IMG/VR virus record: IMGVR_UViG_3300027856_000372
Coordinates: 1 to 30,934 of that record
Source: a virus
Strand: one strand, 5' to 3'
Length of the DNA stretch: 30,934 bases
In this document: positions 7,258 to 13,556 of the stretch, one piece after another
How positions within the stretch are numbered: the stretch's first letter is position 1
How the letters are laid out: each line of letters opens with the position of its first letter
Position numbers and translations under genes: made by a program
Notes under the pieces: model-generated
Seen by the model: only the letters and a program-made list of their open reading frames with translations
Told to the model about the DNA's origin: nothing
The model's database searches: none

Positions 7258-7567
7258 AATTCTTGATGTTTCTTTGTGCGCTTACGCTGTCGAGTGTTGC
7301 GAAGGCGTTGAAGTCGTTTAAATTGGTTCCGTCGTAGTCAGTGTAGCCATACAGCAGGTCTTTTAACTTTAGCGTTTTACCGTTTTCTAACCAGAAGCAA
7401 TACTTTTGACGCGCCTCTTCGTCTCGGTGACTTTTTTCGACTAATTGTTCCATCAGTATTTTTGCTCGTTGGTATTGTCCATCTACGCACTGTCTGTCGA
7501 GCACGTAAACGTCTAAGTACTTGCGAAACATTTGGTTGAGTTTGTGAAGTTTCTTTCTCGTTATCAT
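7238..7567 (-). CDS. Hypothetical protein, 109 aa
   Basis: The ATG at 7567 overlaps the TGA of the upstream gene (ATGA) and is preferred over an in-frame start at 7618 lying inside that gene. The protein (MITRKKLHKLNQMFRKYLDV...) is basic at the N-terminus, then has helical segments (QRAKILMEQLVEKSHRDEEA) and an aromatic C-terminal part (KDLLYGYTDYDGTNLNDF). Function is unknown. Confidence 0.75.
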   Translation of the reverse strand: MITRKKLHKLNQMFRKYLDVYVLDRQCVDGQYQRAKILMEQLVEKSHRDEEARQKYCFWLENGKTLKLKDLLYGYTDYDGTNLNDFNAFATLDSVSAQRNIKNYGKSTT

Positions 7568-7854
7568 ACTACCATTTTTGCGTACTTGTAAACACCTTTC
7601 TCGATGTCGTTGGTACATTGGGTTATAAAATCAGAGATACGCGCGGAAAACAGCTCATTTGCCTCTGTTGAATATTGTGCTCTGACGTGTGTCGCTAATT
7701 GTTTGCGCATTAGCTCACATAGTCCATGGTCGAGCATTCCAAAGGCTAATACTGCCTTTTTGTCGTCGTCCATTTCGTGCATTTCGCATAGTCCTTTGGC
7801 TAGTGCGTCGGTGTTCACTTCTACGAAGCGATTTGCTATTTCTAGTCGGTTCAT
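7564..7854 (-). CDS. Hypothetical helical protein, 96 aa
   Basis: Starts MNRLEIANRFVEVNTDALAK and is almost wholly helical, with a hydrophobic segment KAVLAFGMLDHGLCELM too short and polar to be a clear membrane span. The start at 7854 follows AACACCACAAA, a variant of the operon's start motif. Its TGA overlaps the next gene's ATG. No recognised domain. Confidence 0.75.
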   Translation of the reverse strand: MNRLEIANRFVEVNTDALAKGLCEMHEMDDDKKAVLAFGMLDHGLCELMRKQLATHVRAQYSTEANELFSARISDFITQCTNDIEKGVYKYAKMVV

Positions 7855-7864
7855 TTTGTGGTGT

Positions 7865-8161
7865 TTATGTGCATGTAATATCTGAGATGTCCCCCGCTGC
7901 TATCCATAGTATGCGTTCGAGGTTGTCTTGATGGTTTGATAGTTCTTCATTATCCCACGCCCCGTATTCGTCTAACTCCTTGCGTAGTTGTTCGGGGTCG
8001 ATGTCTTCGAGTTCCTTTTTTATTTCGGGCATCTGTAGGCACGCTTTTATGTCCTCTGTGCAATCTCCTTGATGGCTACACATTTCTACCACGTCAACAG
8101 GTAGTGTAATACTTCCTATGTAGTTGAAATATGCCTCTTTGAATTCTTTGCTTGCGTTCAT
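7865..8161 (-). CDS. Hypothetical protein, 98 aa
   Basis: Starts MNASKEFKEAYFNYIGSITL; acidic and helical, with several Cys residues (EMCSHQGDCTEDIKACL) that could form a metal site but match no known motif. The sequence before the ATG (AATACACC then ACGAT) is the same as that of the 284-aa gene at 6138-6992. The ATG also overlaps the TGA of the upstream 50-aa gene, so it may be both coupled and independently started. Confidence 0.75.
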   Translation of the reverse strand: MNASKEFKEAYFNYIGSITLPVDVVEMCSHQGDCTEDIKACLQMPEIKKELEDIDPEQLRKELDEYGAWDNEELSNHQDNLERILWIAAGDISDITCT

Positions 8162-8310
8162 ATCGTGGTGTATTTAGAATAACTTGGTTGTATGTGGCAC
8201 CACTGCGCGTAGACTTGTGAAATTGCGTGGTGTTTCGATTCGGCTGGCCCTGAGTATTTACGGGCTTGCCTTCCTTCTGGTAGGCGTATGATGACTAGAT
8301 ATGGTTTCAT
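8158..8310 (-). CDS. Small hypothetical protein, 50 aa
   Basis: A frame of 50 codons, MKPYLVIIRLPEGRQARKYS at its start, with ATGA overlaps to both neighbours: its ATG overlaps the TGA of the 32-aa gene and its TGA overlaps the ATG of the 98-aa gene. The start forms a plausible beta strand, then a basic segment and a helix (KHHAISQVYAQW). This chain of overlaps is strong evidence for translation despite the length. Function is unknown. Confidence 0.7.
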   Translation of the reverse strand: MKPYLVIIRLPEGRQARKYSGPAESKHHAISQVYAQWCHIQPSYSKYTTI

Positions 8311-8405
8311 AGTGCTATGATTAGGACAAGGGAGAGCAGGAGCCCGCCCGTTAATATTACGGCCTCTCTTAGTGCCTGTGCTTTTTCTCTACGCGTCAAT
8401 CTCAT
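8307..8405 (-). CDS. Tiny membrane protein, 32 aa
   Basis: MRLTRREKAQALREAVILTG is followed by GLLLSLVLIIAL: a basic N-terminus and one hydrophobic segment of about 17 residues, i.e. a single-span membrane peptide with an N-in orientation expected from the positive-inside rule. It has ATGA overlaps at both ends with the 39-aa and 50-aa genes. Its role cannot be inferred; a holin-like or host-membrane role is possible but unproven. Confidence 0.6.
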   Translation of the reverse strand: MRLTRREKAQALREAVILTGGLLLSLVLIIAL

Positions 8406-8521
8406 GCGTTTTGCAGTTGAGCCCTTAGGCGGTTAATTTTTGCCTCGCGGTCATTGCATGGCCATTTCTTGTTAGCCTTGCTTAGTTTAGCAATGGCATT
8501 CGTCAATTTATCTTTCGACAT
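8402..8521 (-). CDS. Small basic protein, 39 aa; first gene of the leftward operon
   Basis: MSKDKLTNAIAKLSKANKKW then PCNDREAKINRLRAQLQNA: a basic, helical peptide without recognised domain. Its ATG follows TATACACC, the start motif of this operon, and nothing coding is seen upstream, so it appears to be the promoter-proximal gene. Its TGA overlaps the ATG of the 32-aa membrane peptide. Confidence 0.6.
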   Translation of the reverse strand: MSKDKLTNAIAKLSKANKKWPCNDREAKINRLRAQLQNA

Positions 8522-9291
8522 GGTGTATAGATTTGAATGGACGCACGTTCCCCTGGTTTTTGAGATCAGTTGGAGTCGAGTGCATACATGTTGTTTATAG
8601 CCGTTGTTCAGGATTCGAACCCTCGCGCGGTAACGCCTTCTCTTTCCTCTATTACATTAGAGATGTCAACGGTTTACTAGTTTAGTTTAGAGACCCTTAT
8701 TAGGATAGTTCCATAGTTTCGCGGTCTGTGTTTATACTCGTGCAGTTGGCTTCCTTCGCCTCAAGTGGTGGCGTACTAGGTACGCGCCTGCTGTCTTGAC
8801 GTGTTGCCCCCATCGGGGTTAATTTTGGAGCGCTTTGGAATGACCCTAGGCGCGGTAAAGCTTTAAGATTGACTCTACCAAGTTTCTACCAACTCACTAA
8901 CAATTAACAGAGGCAACACTATAGCTAGTTATTAAGAGTATCAAGTACTCAGCTCTGTAGCTTCTGGGACGTCTTTAGGGTGCTTCGTTGCATTGCCTGC
9001 AGGTAGTTAGCTGCCATGCCCAGTCACTAACGTTTTACGCTTCTTATAGAGTTGTAGCGGCGAGGCTTCCTCTATAGCGGTCTACGCTTCTGTTAATCTA
9101 TGTCAAAGAACGATTCTAACATCATTCGTGTACCTGTTGGATTGTGTGACACTCAATCTGATAGTGTTAACGGTATTCAAGGCCATCGCCTCGTTGTGTC
9201 TTAGTCCTATCGCCCTAGTAAGTCTTGCAGTTGTATTGACTCGTGCCTTTATACTAGTGGCTGTGTGTGTGTGTGTCTCAATCGAACAATA

Positions 9292-9299
9292 CAAACATA
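9292..9299 (-). promoter_or_regulatory. Candidate leftward Bacteroidota-type promoter (-7 box TATGTTTG)
   Basis: On the minus strand the octamer TATGTTTG fits the Bacteroidota -7 consensus TAnnTTTG, and TTG/TTTG triplets lie 20-25 bases upstream (plus-strand positions 9319-9325). It is the best match in the divergent region for driving the leftward operon, but it implies a leader of about 760 nt before the first gene at 8521. A closer, less canonical promoter is possible. Confidence 0.35.
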
Positions 9300-9720
9300 C
9301 AGCAAACAATCCAGAACACCAAACAAAACAACAATAAAATGATTGATAGGTGCTTATTTAGAGCCATTCTAAATAGTAGCCACAGTAGCAGAGGACTACA
9401 AACGACTACAAACGGATAACGCCAAAGGCAGTGATACCAAGGAATTCGAGAGGGTAGAAGGTAGGGTTTATTATGTTGGGCACACAAATACACCCGCTTT
9501 CCTTCACTGCTCAGATACTAGGCGCCTATACTGTCTCATAATATTTATTATGTTAAATAGGCCAGGTTGGCAGGTCACCTATCCCCTACCCTAGCAAGGC
9601 ACAGAGCACACAGGCCACCAAAAAAACACACAGCGCACCGACCGACACCAGCGCTTAGAGCCTCAAGGCGTAGAGCATAGAGCAACACACGAACCAAACC
9701 GGATATATAACAAGGGGCAC

Positions 9721-9773
9721 CCCCCGCCCCCTCTCTATGCGTTTGCTGTTTTCCTTTCGTTAGGGGGTGGGGG
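9721..9773. repeat. Long GC-rich inverted repeat (12-bp arms, G-runs)
   Basis: CCCCCGCCCCCT (9721-9732) and AGGGGGTGGGGG (9762-9773) pair over 12 bp with one G-T wobble, enclosing a 29-base loop that is T-rich. No T-tract follows, so it is not a standard terminator. The G-rich arm on one strand and the C-rich arm on the other could also form G-quadruplex-type structures. It stands 70-80 bases ahead of the palindromic operator of the rightward block. Confidence 0.6.
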
Positions 9774-9851
9774 CAGTCTTATCTATACTATACCCCACAC
9801 ACACGATCTACTTTTCACCCTCCGGACAGAATATTCCCTATACAGTTGTTA

Positions 9852-9900
9852 TGTAACTAAAAAAATGGTTACATTAGCTGTAACCAAAAAACTAGTTACA
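9852..9900. promoter_or_regulatory. Tandem palindromic operators TGTAAC-N10-GTTACA, abutting a start codon
   Basis: Two perfect palindromes, TGTAAC-N10-GTTACA, occupy 9852-9873 and 9879-9900. Together they also read as a larger symmetric array of four half-sites centred on 9876. The second ends directly before the ATG at 9901. A possible -7 box TACAGTTG (one mismatch to TAnnTTTG) lies at 9842-9849, so a bound repressor would block transcription or initiation. An ATG at 9865 lies inside the first palindrome and is therefore an unlikely start. Confidence 0.7.
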
Positions 9901-10578
9901 ATGAATTTAGAGAAGGCTTCGGTGGTATATGTGATAGAGAACGCAACTGCTGGCATCAGGAAGATCGGGATTAGCCAGGACGTACACGCTAGGATGAAGA
10001 CCCTTCAGTGCGCCGGGGGCTGTTTGCTAGAGTTGAAGTATACTACTAGGCCGTTGCTGCGGTTTTATTGCGAGAAGCTTGAGAAGCGCTTGCACGAGTT
10101 GTTTGATGCTGACCGCACTTATGGGGAGTGGTTCACGACTGACCTGGCTTCTATCGTTGAGAAGCTTGAGCAGGTTGGTTCTGATGTTAAGGTGCCTCTT
10201 GATTATGAGTTGCTGTGCCAGGGGAAGAGCGTTGCTTACATAGCGAACCACTTTGATGTGAGCCGTGCAGCTGTGTTCAAGAGGGTGAAGGGGATGAATG
10301 TTCCTTATGATGATCTGAAGCAGAAAATGGAAGAGGCTAAAAAGGACCCTAAGATTCCGGCTACGCTTAATAGAATGGCGAACGACTTTAAGGGTACTGA
10401 AGGCGGCAGTTATGGGGAGTCTTTGGTTGTTAGAGGGAAGTTTGAGAGGGTAAGCGCCGGTATATACACTAACGGAAATTGCTTTAAGGCACAGAAGTAT
10501 AGGGATGGTCGAATGCGGGAGAAATTTTTTGAGACCCTTCTTGAGGCGGAGCAGCATTTGTCGGATCTTGAAAAGTAG
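9901..10578 (+). CDS. T5orf172/GIY-YIG-like protein with HTH and AP2-like C-terminus, 225 aa
   Basis: Residues about 7-90 fit the T5orf172/MUG113 branch of the GIY-YIG superfamily: VYVIENATAGIRKIGIS, an Arg-containing helix (VHARMKTLQ), LEKRLHELF and then YGEWF. About residues 110-130 (GKSVAYIANHFDVSRAAVFK) form a helix-turn-helix. The C-terminus, GIYTNGNCFKAQKYRDGRM, resembles the AP2-like DNA-binding domain found in phage homing endonucleases. This architecture suggests a DNA-binding nuclease or regulator. The start at 9901 is chosen because the palindromic operator ends there and the domain begins at once. The operator suggests autoregulation. Whether the nuclease site is active is uncertain. 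Confidence 0.75.
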   Translation: MNLEKASVVYVIENATAGIRKIGISQDVHARMKTLQCAGGCLLELKYTTRPLLRFYCEKLEKRLHELFDADRTYGEWFTTDLASIVEKLEQVGSDVKVPLDYELLCQGKSVAYIANHFDVSRAAVFKRVKGMNVPYDDLKQKMEEAKKDPKIPATLNRMANDFKGTEGGSYGESLVVRGKFERVSAGIYTNGNCFKAQKYRDGRMREKFFETLLEAEQHLSDLEK

Positions 10579-10615
10579 GGGGGTGTGTTTTGGGACCCTA
10601 GGGTATCCTTGCGTA

Positions 10616-10669
10616 TGTAAATAAAAGTTTACACTATATTGTTAGGATAAGTGTAAAGTATTGTTTACA
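10616..10669. promoter_or_regulatory. Two palindromic operators TGTAAA-N6-TTTACA
   Basis: Perfect 18-bp palindromes TGTAAA-N6-TTTACA lie at 10616-10633 and 10652-10669, centres 36 bp apart. A weak -7-like sequence TATATTGT (10635-10642) sits between them, so they probably flank or cover the promoter of the rightward gene set starting at 10698. A third near-identical site (TGTAAA-N6-TTTACT) overlaps the promoter of the RNA locus at 13666-13683, pointing to one shared regulator. Confidence 0.7.
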
Positions 10670-10697
10670 TTCGTTGTTCACTATTAAATGCAAGGTA

Positions 10698-11138
10698 ATG
10701 GGATTATTTAGAAGAATAGCAGAGGCGCAGGAGAGGATTGCTATTGCTCAGGAGAGCTTGGTTATTGTTTCGCTTCGCATGTCAAATGCTCAGGAGGACA
10801 TTGAAAAGCGGATGCGCGACAGGGACAATGGTCCTGTTGATTCTAGGCTTACCGCGTGTGAAAACGAGCCAGTTGAGAACTGGGACTCTTATAGCAACTG
10901 GGAAAGACTTGGGTTCGAACGCTCTTTTTCAGAGGGAAAGGGGCGTGGGTGGTCTATTGAAACGCTGGACAAGGATACAAGGATTTGGGTGTTCTCTTTT
11001 TTTAAAGACGGATACATCGATACGTATTATAGAATTTACTTTGGATCAAAACAGCCTTCTTTTTGTGTCTACGAGGACACTATAAACGGAGAAGGAGATC
11101 TGAAAAGATTATTCAAAAACTGGGGGATTGAGCTATGA
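10698..11138 (+). CDS. Hypothetical protein with N-terminal coiled coil, 146 aa
   Basis: The N-terminal 45 residues (MGLFRRIAEAQERIAIAQES...) have repeated Ala/Glu/Gln heptad-like spacing, compatible with a short coiled coil. The C-terminal half looks like a compact beta-rich domain (TRIWVFSFFKDGYIDTYYRI). I use the ATG at 10698; the frame stays open to a TTG at 10674, adding eight residues. The TGA overlaps the next ATG (ATGA). The gene follows a pair of TGTAAA/TTTACA palindromes and is likely under their control. No family is recognised. Confidence 0.7.
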   Translation: MGLFRRIAEAQERIAIAQESLVIVSLRMSNAQEDIEKRMRDRDNGPVDSRLTACENEPVENWDSYSNWERLGFERSFSEGKGRGWSIETLDKDTRIWVFSFFKDGYIDTYYRIYFGSKQPSFCVYEDTINGEGDLKRLFKNWGIEL

Positions 11139-11527
11139 TGACTGATAGAAGCGTGCTTGAGAAAGTCATTAATAAGGCCCTGAAGAACGGCATGAGCCCT
11201 AGCGTTGTTGATAACGGAACTTTCTACCAGGTTTATGCTATGGTGAAGACCAGAACAGGAAACACTCAAATGGCTAACGGGTTCTCTCCGGAGGACTGCT
11301 ACGGCCTTATCTTCTCCCACGACTTCGCTAAGGCGTTTTGGGGAGAGGAAAACTACACTGGTTTTTACGCGGTGAAAGTTGGGGGTCGTAATTTTACTAT
11401 GAAGCTCCCGACCGAAAAATGGCGTACACCTCCGAAAGAATGGGAGTACCACCTCCAGCAGATGGTGCTGGAAGAGAACCCTATTGATTACTTACGTAAA
11501 TTTGTCGAGACAGATGGCAAGGAATAA
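11135..11527 (+). CDS. Hypothetical protein, 130 aa
   Basis: Starts MMTDRSVLEKVINKALKNGM; the middle is beta-rich (FYQVYAMVKTRTGNTQM; FYAVKVGGRNFTMKL) and the C-terminus is helical with EWEYHLQQMVLEENPIDYLR. The segment LIFSHDFAKAFWGEE resembles short stretches in small uncharacterised phage proteins, but I cannot assign a family. The start overlaps the previous stop by ATGA, so the two are translationally coupled. Confidence 0.75.
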   Translation: MMTDRSVLEKVINKALKNGMSPSVVDNGTFYQVYAMVKTRTGNTQMANGFSPEDCYGLIFSHDFAKAFWGEENYTGFYAVKVGGRNFTMKLPTEKWRTPPKEWEYHLQQMVLEENPIDYLRKFVETDGKE

Positions 11528-11957
11528 TAACAGTCACAACATGCGCGAGGATATACAGGCTTATTTTTACCGCGCCGAAAAACCAAACAAGATGCAAGAA
11601 AAGTATGAACACCATGAGGAGATGTTTATCAAGGACAACCTCGCTCAAGTTGAAGTAAGCGAAGTGAATATCACTTTACTGAATCGTAAAGTTAAGAGGC
11701 GTGGGTTTTGGCGTTTTTTACCAAAAAAGACTATGACCCGCTACAGCATTGATGTTGTTGGCAGCGTTGATGGTTCAATAAGAATCTGCGACGCTGTTAT
11801 TTCGAGTGAAAACACCAGATTCTATGTAATTGCTTTTCGTAAAAACGGAGACGTTTGTTTGGCTGCAGAGTCATCGGTTCCTGTTATGATAAAAACCAAG
11901 ATGACTGTATGCGTGTTGTCAAGTGCTTTTGCTGAAGGAGATTCTTCTCCGCGCTAA
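11514..11957 (+). CDS. Hypothetical protein, 147 aa
   Basis: Starts MARNNNSHNMREDIQAYFY, 14 bases before the end of the previous gene; a second ATG nine codons in (11541) is also possible. A basic middle (NRKVKRRGFWRFLPKKTMTR, about residues 57-76) is followed by a beta-rich domain (YSIDVVGSVDGSIRICDAVI). No known family. The basic patch suggests nucleic-acid contact, without further support. Confidence 0.7.
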   Translation: MARNNNSHNMREDIQAYFYRAEKPNKMQEKYEHHEEMFIKDNLAQVEVSEVNITLLNRKVKRRGFWRFLPKKTMTRYSIDVVGSVDGSIRICDAVISSENTRFYVIAFRKNGDVCLAAESSVPVMIKTKMTVCVLSSAFAEGDSSPR

Positions 11958-12022
11958 AAAATGATAAAATAACTGACGAAGAAAAAAAAGAGTTTTATGT
12001 GAGATCCCTCGGAGGGATACAG

Positions 12023-12166
12023 ATGAAGAATCCAATGAGAACATTCTCGACGGAAGCCGGTGCTCACGCGGAAGAAGATAAAAGTATTAGTGAAGTTTCT
12101 CACGAAGAAAAAAAATATGAAAAAAGAAGAAAAAGAAGGCCTTCCAGCCACAAAAGCAAGTATTGA
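12023..12166 (+). CDS. Possible small basic protein, 47 aa (overlaps next gene)
   Basis: A frame beginning MKNPMRTFSTEAGAHAEEDK and ending in a very basic tail (KRRKRRPSSHKSKY) fills the gap between 11957 and 12117. It remains open upstream to 11935, with a GTG at 11999 as an alternative start, and overlaps the next gene by 50 bases in another frame. The A-rich stretch at 12110-12140, where the frames overlap, could cause slippage. Amino-acid composition looks protein-like, but evidence is thin. Confidence 0.35.
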   Translation: MKNPMRTFSTEAGAHAEEDKSISEVSHEEKKYEKRRKRRPSSHKSKY

Positions 12167-12659
12167 TTCGAGGTACTATGTGCCAGAGATTGGGGAGTTC
12201 CATCCCGGATTCGAGTTCGAGTACAGGCCTCGGATTTACTTGGGGGTTATGGCTCACATGACCCTCCCGATTACATACGAAAAAGAATGGAAAAAGGCTG
12301 AGTTCAGAAAGAGGCTAGAAGACCCGGATTTCCCTGGGGAGCTTCATTTCGATGATCCGGCTGAAATGTACATAGGCGATGTTGTAAGAGCTGTTGAAAA
12401 TGATGCTATCCGCGTCAAGTACTTGGACGAAGCAGACATCCTTAATTTGGGAGGCTTCCCAGCCGGAGCTCCGTTTGAAGGGTCTTATGCAGTCGATTTG
12501 AACGATGACGATTTCCTTATTTCGATGTACGAAAGAAACATTGTCAAGATTTCGAAGACAGGCAAAAACTGGAAAATCAGGGACAAGGTTTTCGAGGGAG
12601 TGATCAAAAACAAATCCGAACTCAAGCGGGTTCTTAAACAAGTGGGGGTGATGTCATGA
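12117..12659 (+). CDS. Hypothetical acidic protein, 180 aa
   Basis: After a Lys/Glu-rich start (MKKEEKEGLPATKASIDSRY) the protein is mixed, with aromatic and proline-rich segments (EIGEFHPGFEFEYRPRIYLG) and acidic loops (AVDLNDDDFLISMYE). The region FEYRPRIYL.VMAHMTLPI may form a beta-sheet core. I prefer the ATG at 12117; an upstream GTG at 12060 would add 19 basic residues. Its TGA overlaps the next gene's ATG. No family is recognised. Confidence 0.75.
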   Translation: MKKEEKEGLPATKASIDSRYYVPEIGEFHPGFEFEYRPRIYLGVMAHMTLPITYEKEWKKAEFRKRLEDPDFPGELHFDDPAEMYIGDVVRAVENDAIRVKYLDEADILNLGGFPAGAPFEGSYAVDLNDDDFLISMYERNIVKISKTGKNWKIRDKVFEGVIKNKSELKRVLKQVGVMS

Positions 12660-12904
12660 AGAGGCGAAGATATTTTATTGTATTTTACACTACTCTAAAT
12701 TCTCGAGGAGAGAGGGTGTTCTATGACGGAGACTGCATAACTTATGCTCCAATGAACGATCCGAAAAAAGGAGCTCCATACATAAGCTCTGTTAAGTTCG
12801 CCATAGACCAGGGGGCATACCTTGGGGTTCCCTGGAAGACAATCGATATTACAAACGTCAACGAAGTAACCTTTGAAGACTTCATGGACTGGAACAAAAA
12901 ATAA
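12656..12904 (+). CDS. Hypothetical protein, 82 aa
   Basis: Starts MKRRRYFIVFYTTLNSRGER. The pattern of an N-terminal strand, GERVFYDGDCITY, then a helix and acidic tail (NEVTFEDFMDWNKK) suggests a compact alpha/beta protein. It overlaps the previous gene by ATGA and the next by TAATG, so it sits in a tightly coupled chain leading to the HTH gene. Function is unknown. Confidence 0.75.
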   Translation: MKRRRYFIVFYTTLNSRGERVFYDGDCITYAPMNDPKKGAPYISSVKFAIDQGAYLGVPWKTIDITNVNEVTFEDFMDWNKK

Positions 12905-13110
12905 TGACAACTAGAAAAATACTTAGATCGCTCAAGAAGAAGCGAGGAATGAACAATGTCGAGCTCGCGAAGATTTTCGGAGTGTCCCGACAGCAGATCA
13001 ATTCCTACCTGAAAGGGTCGGAGATGCCACTGTGCAAGATGTACAACGGGCTGGAGAAGATAGGATTCACTATTAAAATTGTAAAGGATGAGCAAGGAGA
13101 TGCTGTTTGA
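12904..13110 (+). CDS. Cro/CI-type (XRE) helix-turn-helix regulator, 68 aa
   Basis: Residues about 17-37, NNVELAKIFGVSRQQINSYL, are a classic helix-turn-helix: helix 2 (ELAKIFG), the turn Gly-Val-Ser, and recognition helix RQQINSYL, followed by KGSEMPLCKMYNGLEKIGF. The 68-aa length fits a Cro-like protein with a single DNA-binding domain, expected to bind palindromes as a dimer. It is the obvious candidate to bind the TGTAAA-N6-TTTACA sites at 10616, 10652 and 13666, which frame its own block; no direct evidence links them. Confidence 0.85.
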   Translation: MTTRKILRSLKKKRGMNNVELAKIFGVSRQQINSYLKGSEMPLCKMYNGLEKIGFTIKIVKDEQGDAV

Positions 13111-13375
13111 GAGCGTATACATCGAGAAAGGCGTGGCAGCTAAGTTCGAAGGTAAGTACTGGGGGGTTGACGGATATGACTCTCCTGATTTCGTTTCTTT
13201 CGATAGGGCCGACATAATCGATCCGGAATTCTGTAAGAAGACCACCGACATGACGTACGACCCAAAAAACACATGCGGGGTGAATGCGAATTACAACAAG
13301 CTTCTTAAAGCTGAGCTTGTCAGCGTAACCAGAACAACGACTATAATTTTCGAAGAAGAGCCTAAACAACCTTAA
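13088..13375 (+). CDS. Hypothetical protein, 95 aa
   Basis: Starts MSKEMLFESVYIEKGVAAKF and overlaps the HTH gene by 23 bases. Mostly beta-strand-like and acidic (YWGVDGYDSPDFVSFDRADI) with two Cys residues. It is the last gene of the rightward accessory block and converges with the minus-strand zinc-site gene, the two sharing 14 bases at their 3' ends. No recognised family. Confidence 0.7.
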   Translation: MSKEMLFESVYIEKGVAAKFEGKYWGVDGYDSPDFVSFDRADIIDPEFCKKTTDMTYDPKNTCGVNANYNKLLKAELVSVTRTTTIIFEEEPKQP

Positions 13376-13556
13376 GCGGCTTCCCAGCGTTCCGGATCTT
13401 TAAGGCTTGCTCCGACTCTTCACATGTATGCTTGACATGGTGCCAGTCTAGGAAATTATCTCCCTCAGGAGGTCTGTTTCCATCCTTCACTAAAGCCAGG
13501 GCGACCGGTTCACCGCAGTAAACGCATATTGGTCGAAGATTTTGTGAAGTAGCCAT
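13362..13556 (-). CDS. Putative zinc-binding protein, 64 aa
   Basis: CVYCGEP (about residues 11-17) followed by WHHVKHTCEES (about 38-48) supplies a CxxC pair and a His/Cys group, a likely zinc site like those of HNH-type or treble-clef proteins, although no HNH catalytic set is clear. The start at 13556 is preferred to 13586 because TTACACCTG precedes it, matching the start motif of the left operon. It is convergent with the preceding rightward gene. Confidence 0.65.
   Translation of the reverse strand: MATSQNLRPICVYCGEPVALALVKDGNRPPEGDNFLDWHHVKHTCEESEQALKIRNAGKPLKVV

Larger units (their letters stand above)
8522..9851. other. Gene-free divergent region with many inverted repeats; candidate origin/control region
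   Basis: No convincing coding frame is present on either strand between the first leftward gene (8521) and the first rightward gene (9901). Visible structure: GCGTAC/GTACGC around 8770-8784; GAGTA/TACTC at 8936-8950; TATAGAG/CTCTATA at 9045-9076; an 8-bp inverted repeat at 9355-9375; CATAATA/TATTATG at 9537-9552; two copies of TTTATTATGTT (9467, 9544); a TG run near 9260; and a long GC-rich repeat at 9721-9773. Composition changes to CA-rich on the plus strand after about 9290. Position between divergent blocks plus AT-rich palindromes would suit a replication origin or long structured leader; this is inference. Confidence 0.5.

Noticed and set aside
8601-8680. tRNA-like sequence on the minus strand (GGTTCGAATCC T-loop, D-arm-like CTCT/AGAG, 6-bp acceptor-like CCGTTG/CAACGG)
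   Set aside because: The T stem has only three pairs, there is no anticodon stem and the D loop lacks GG. It may be a decayed tRNA, but I cannot support a gene.
9258-9278. TG dinucleotide run as a regulatory repeat
   Set aside because: Short simple repeat, eight or so units; nothing else supports a function.
9103-9337. Overlapping 68- and 69-codon frames on both strands
   Set aside because: They lie over a TG repeat, with low-complexity Thr/Val-rich translations, no packing with neighbours and no start motif.
10027-10557. A 176-codon frame antisense to the nuclease/HTH/AP2-like gene
   Set aside because: It lies wholly opposite a gene with clear domains; composition is a shadow of that gene.
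12742-13272. A 176-codon minus-strand frame
   Set aside because: It covers three coupled plus-strand genes, including the HTH gene, and has no domain or start context.
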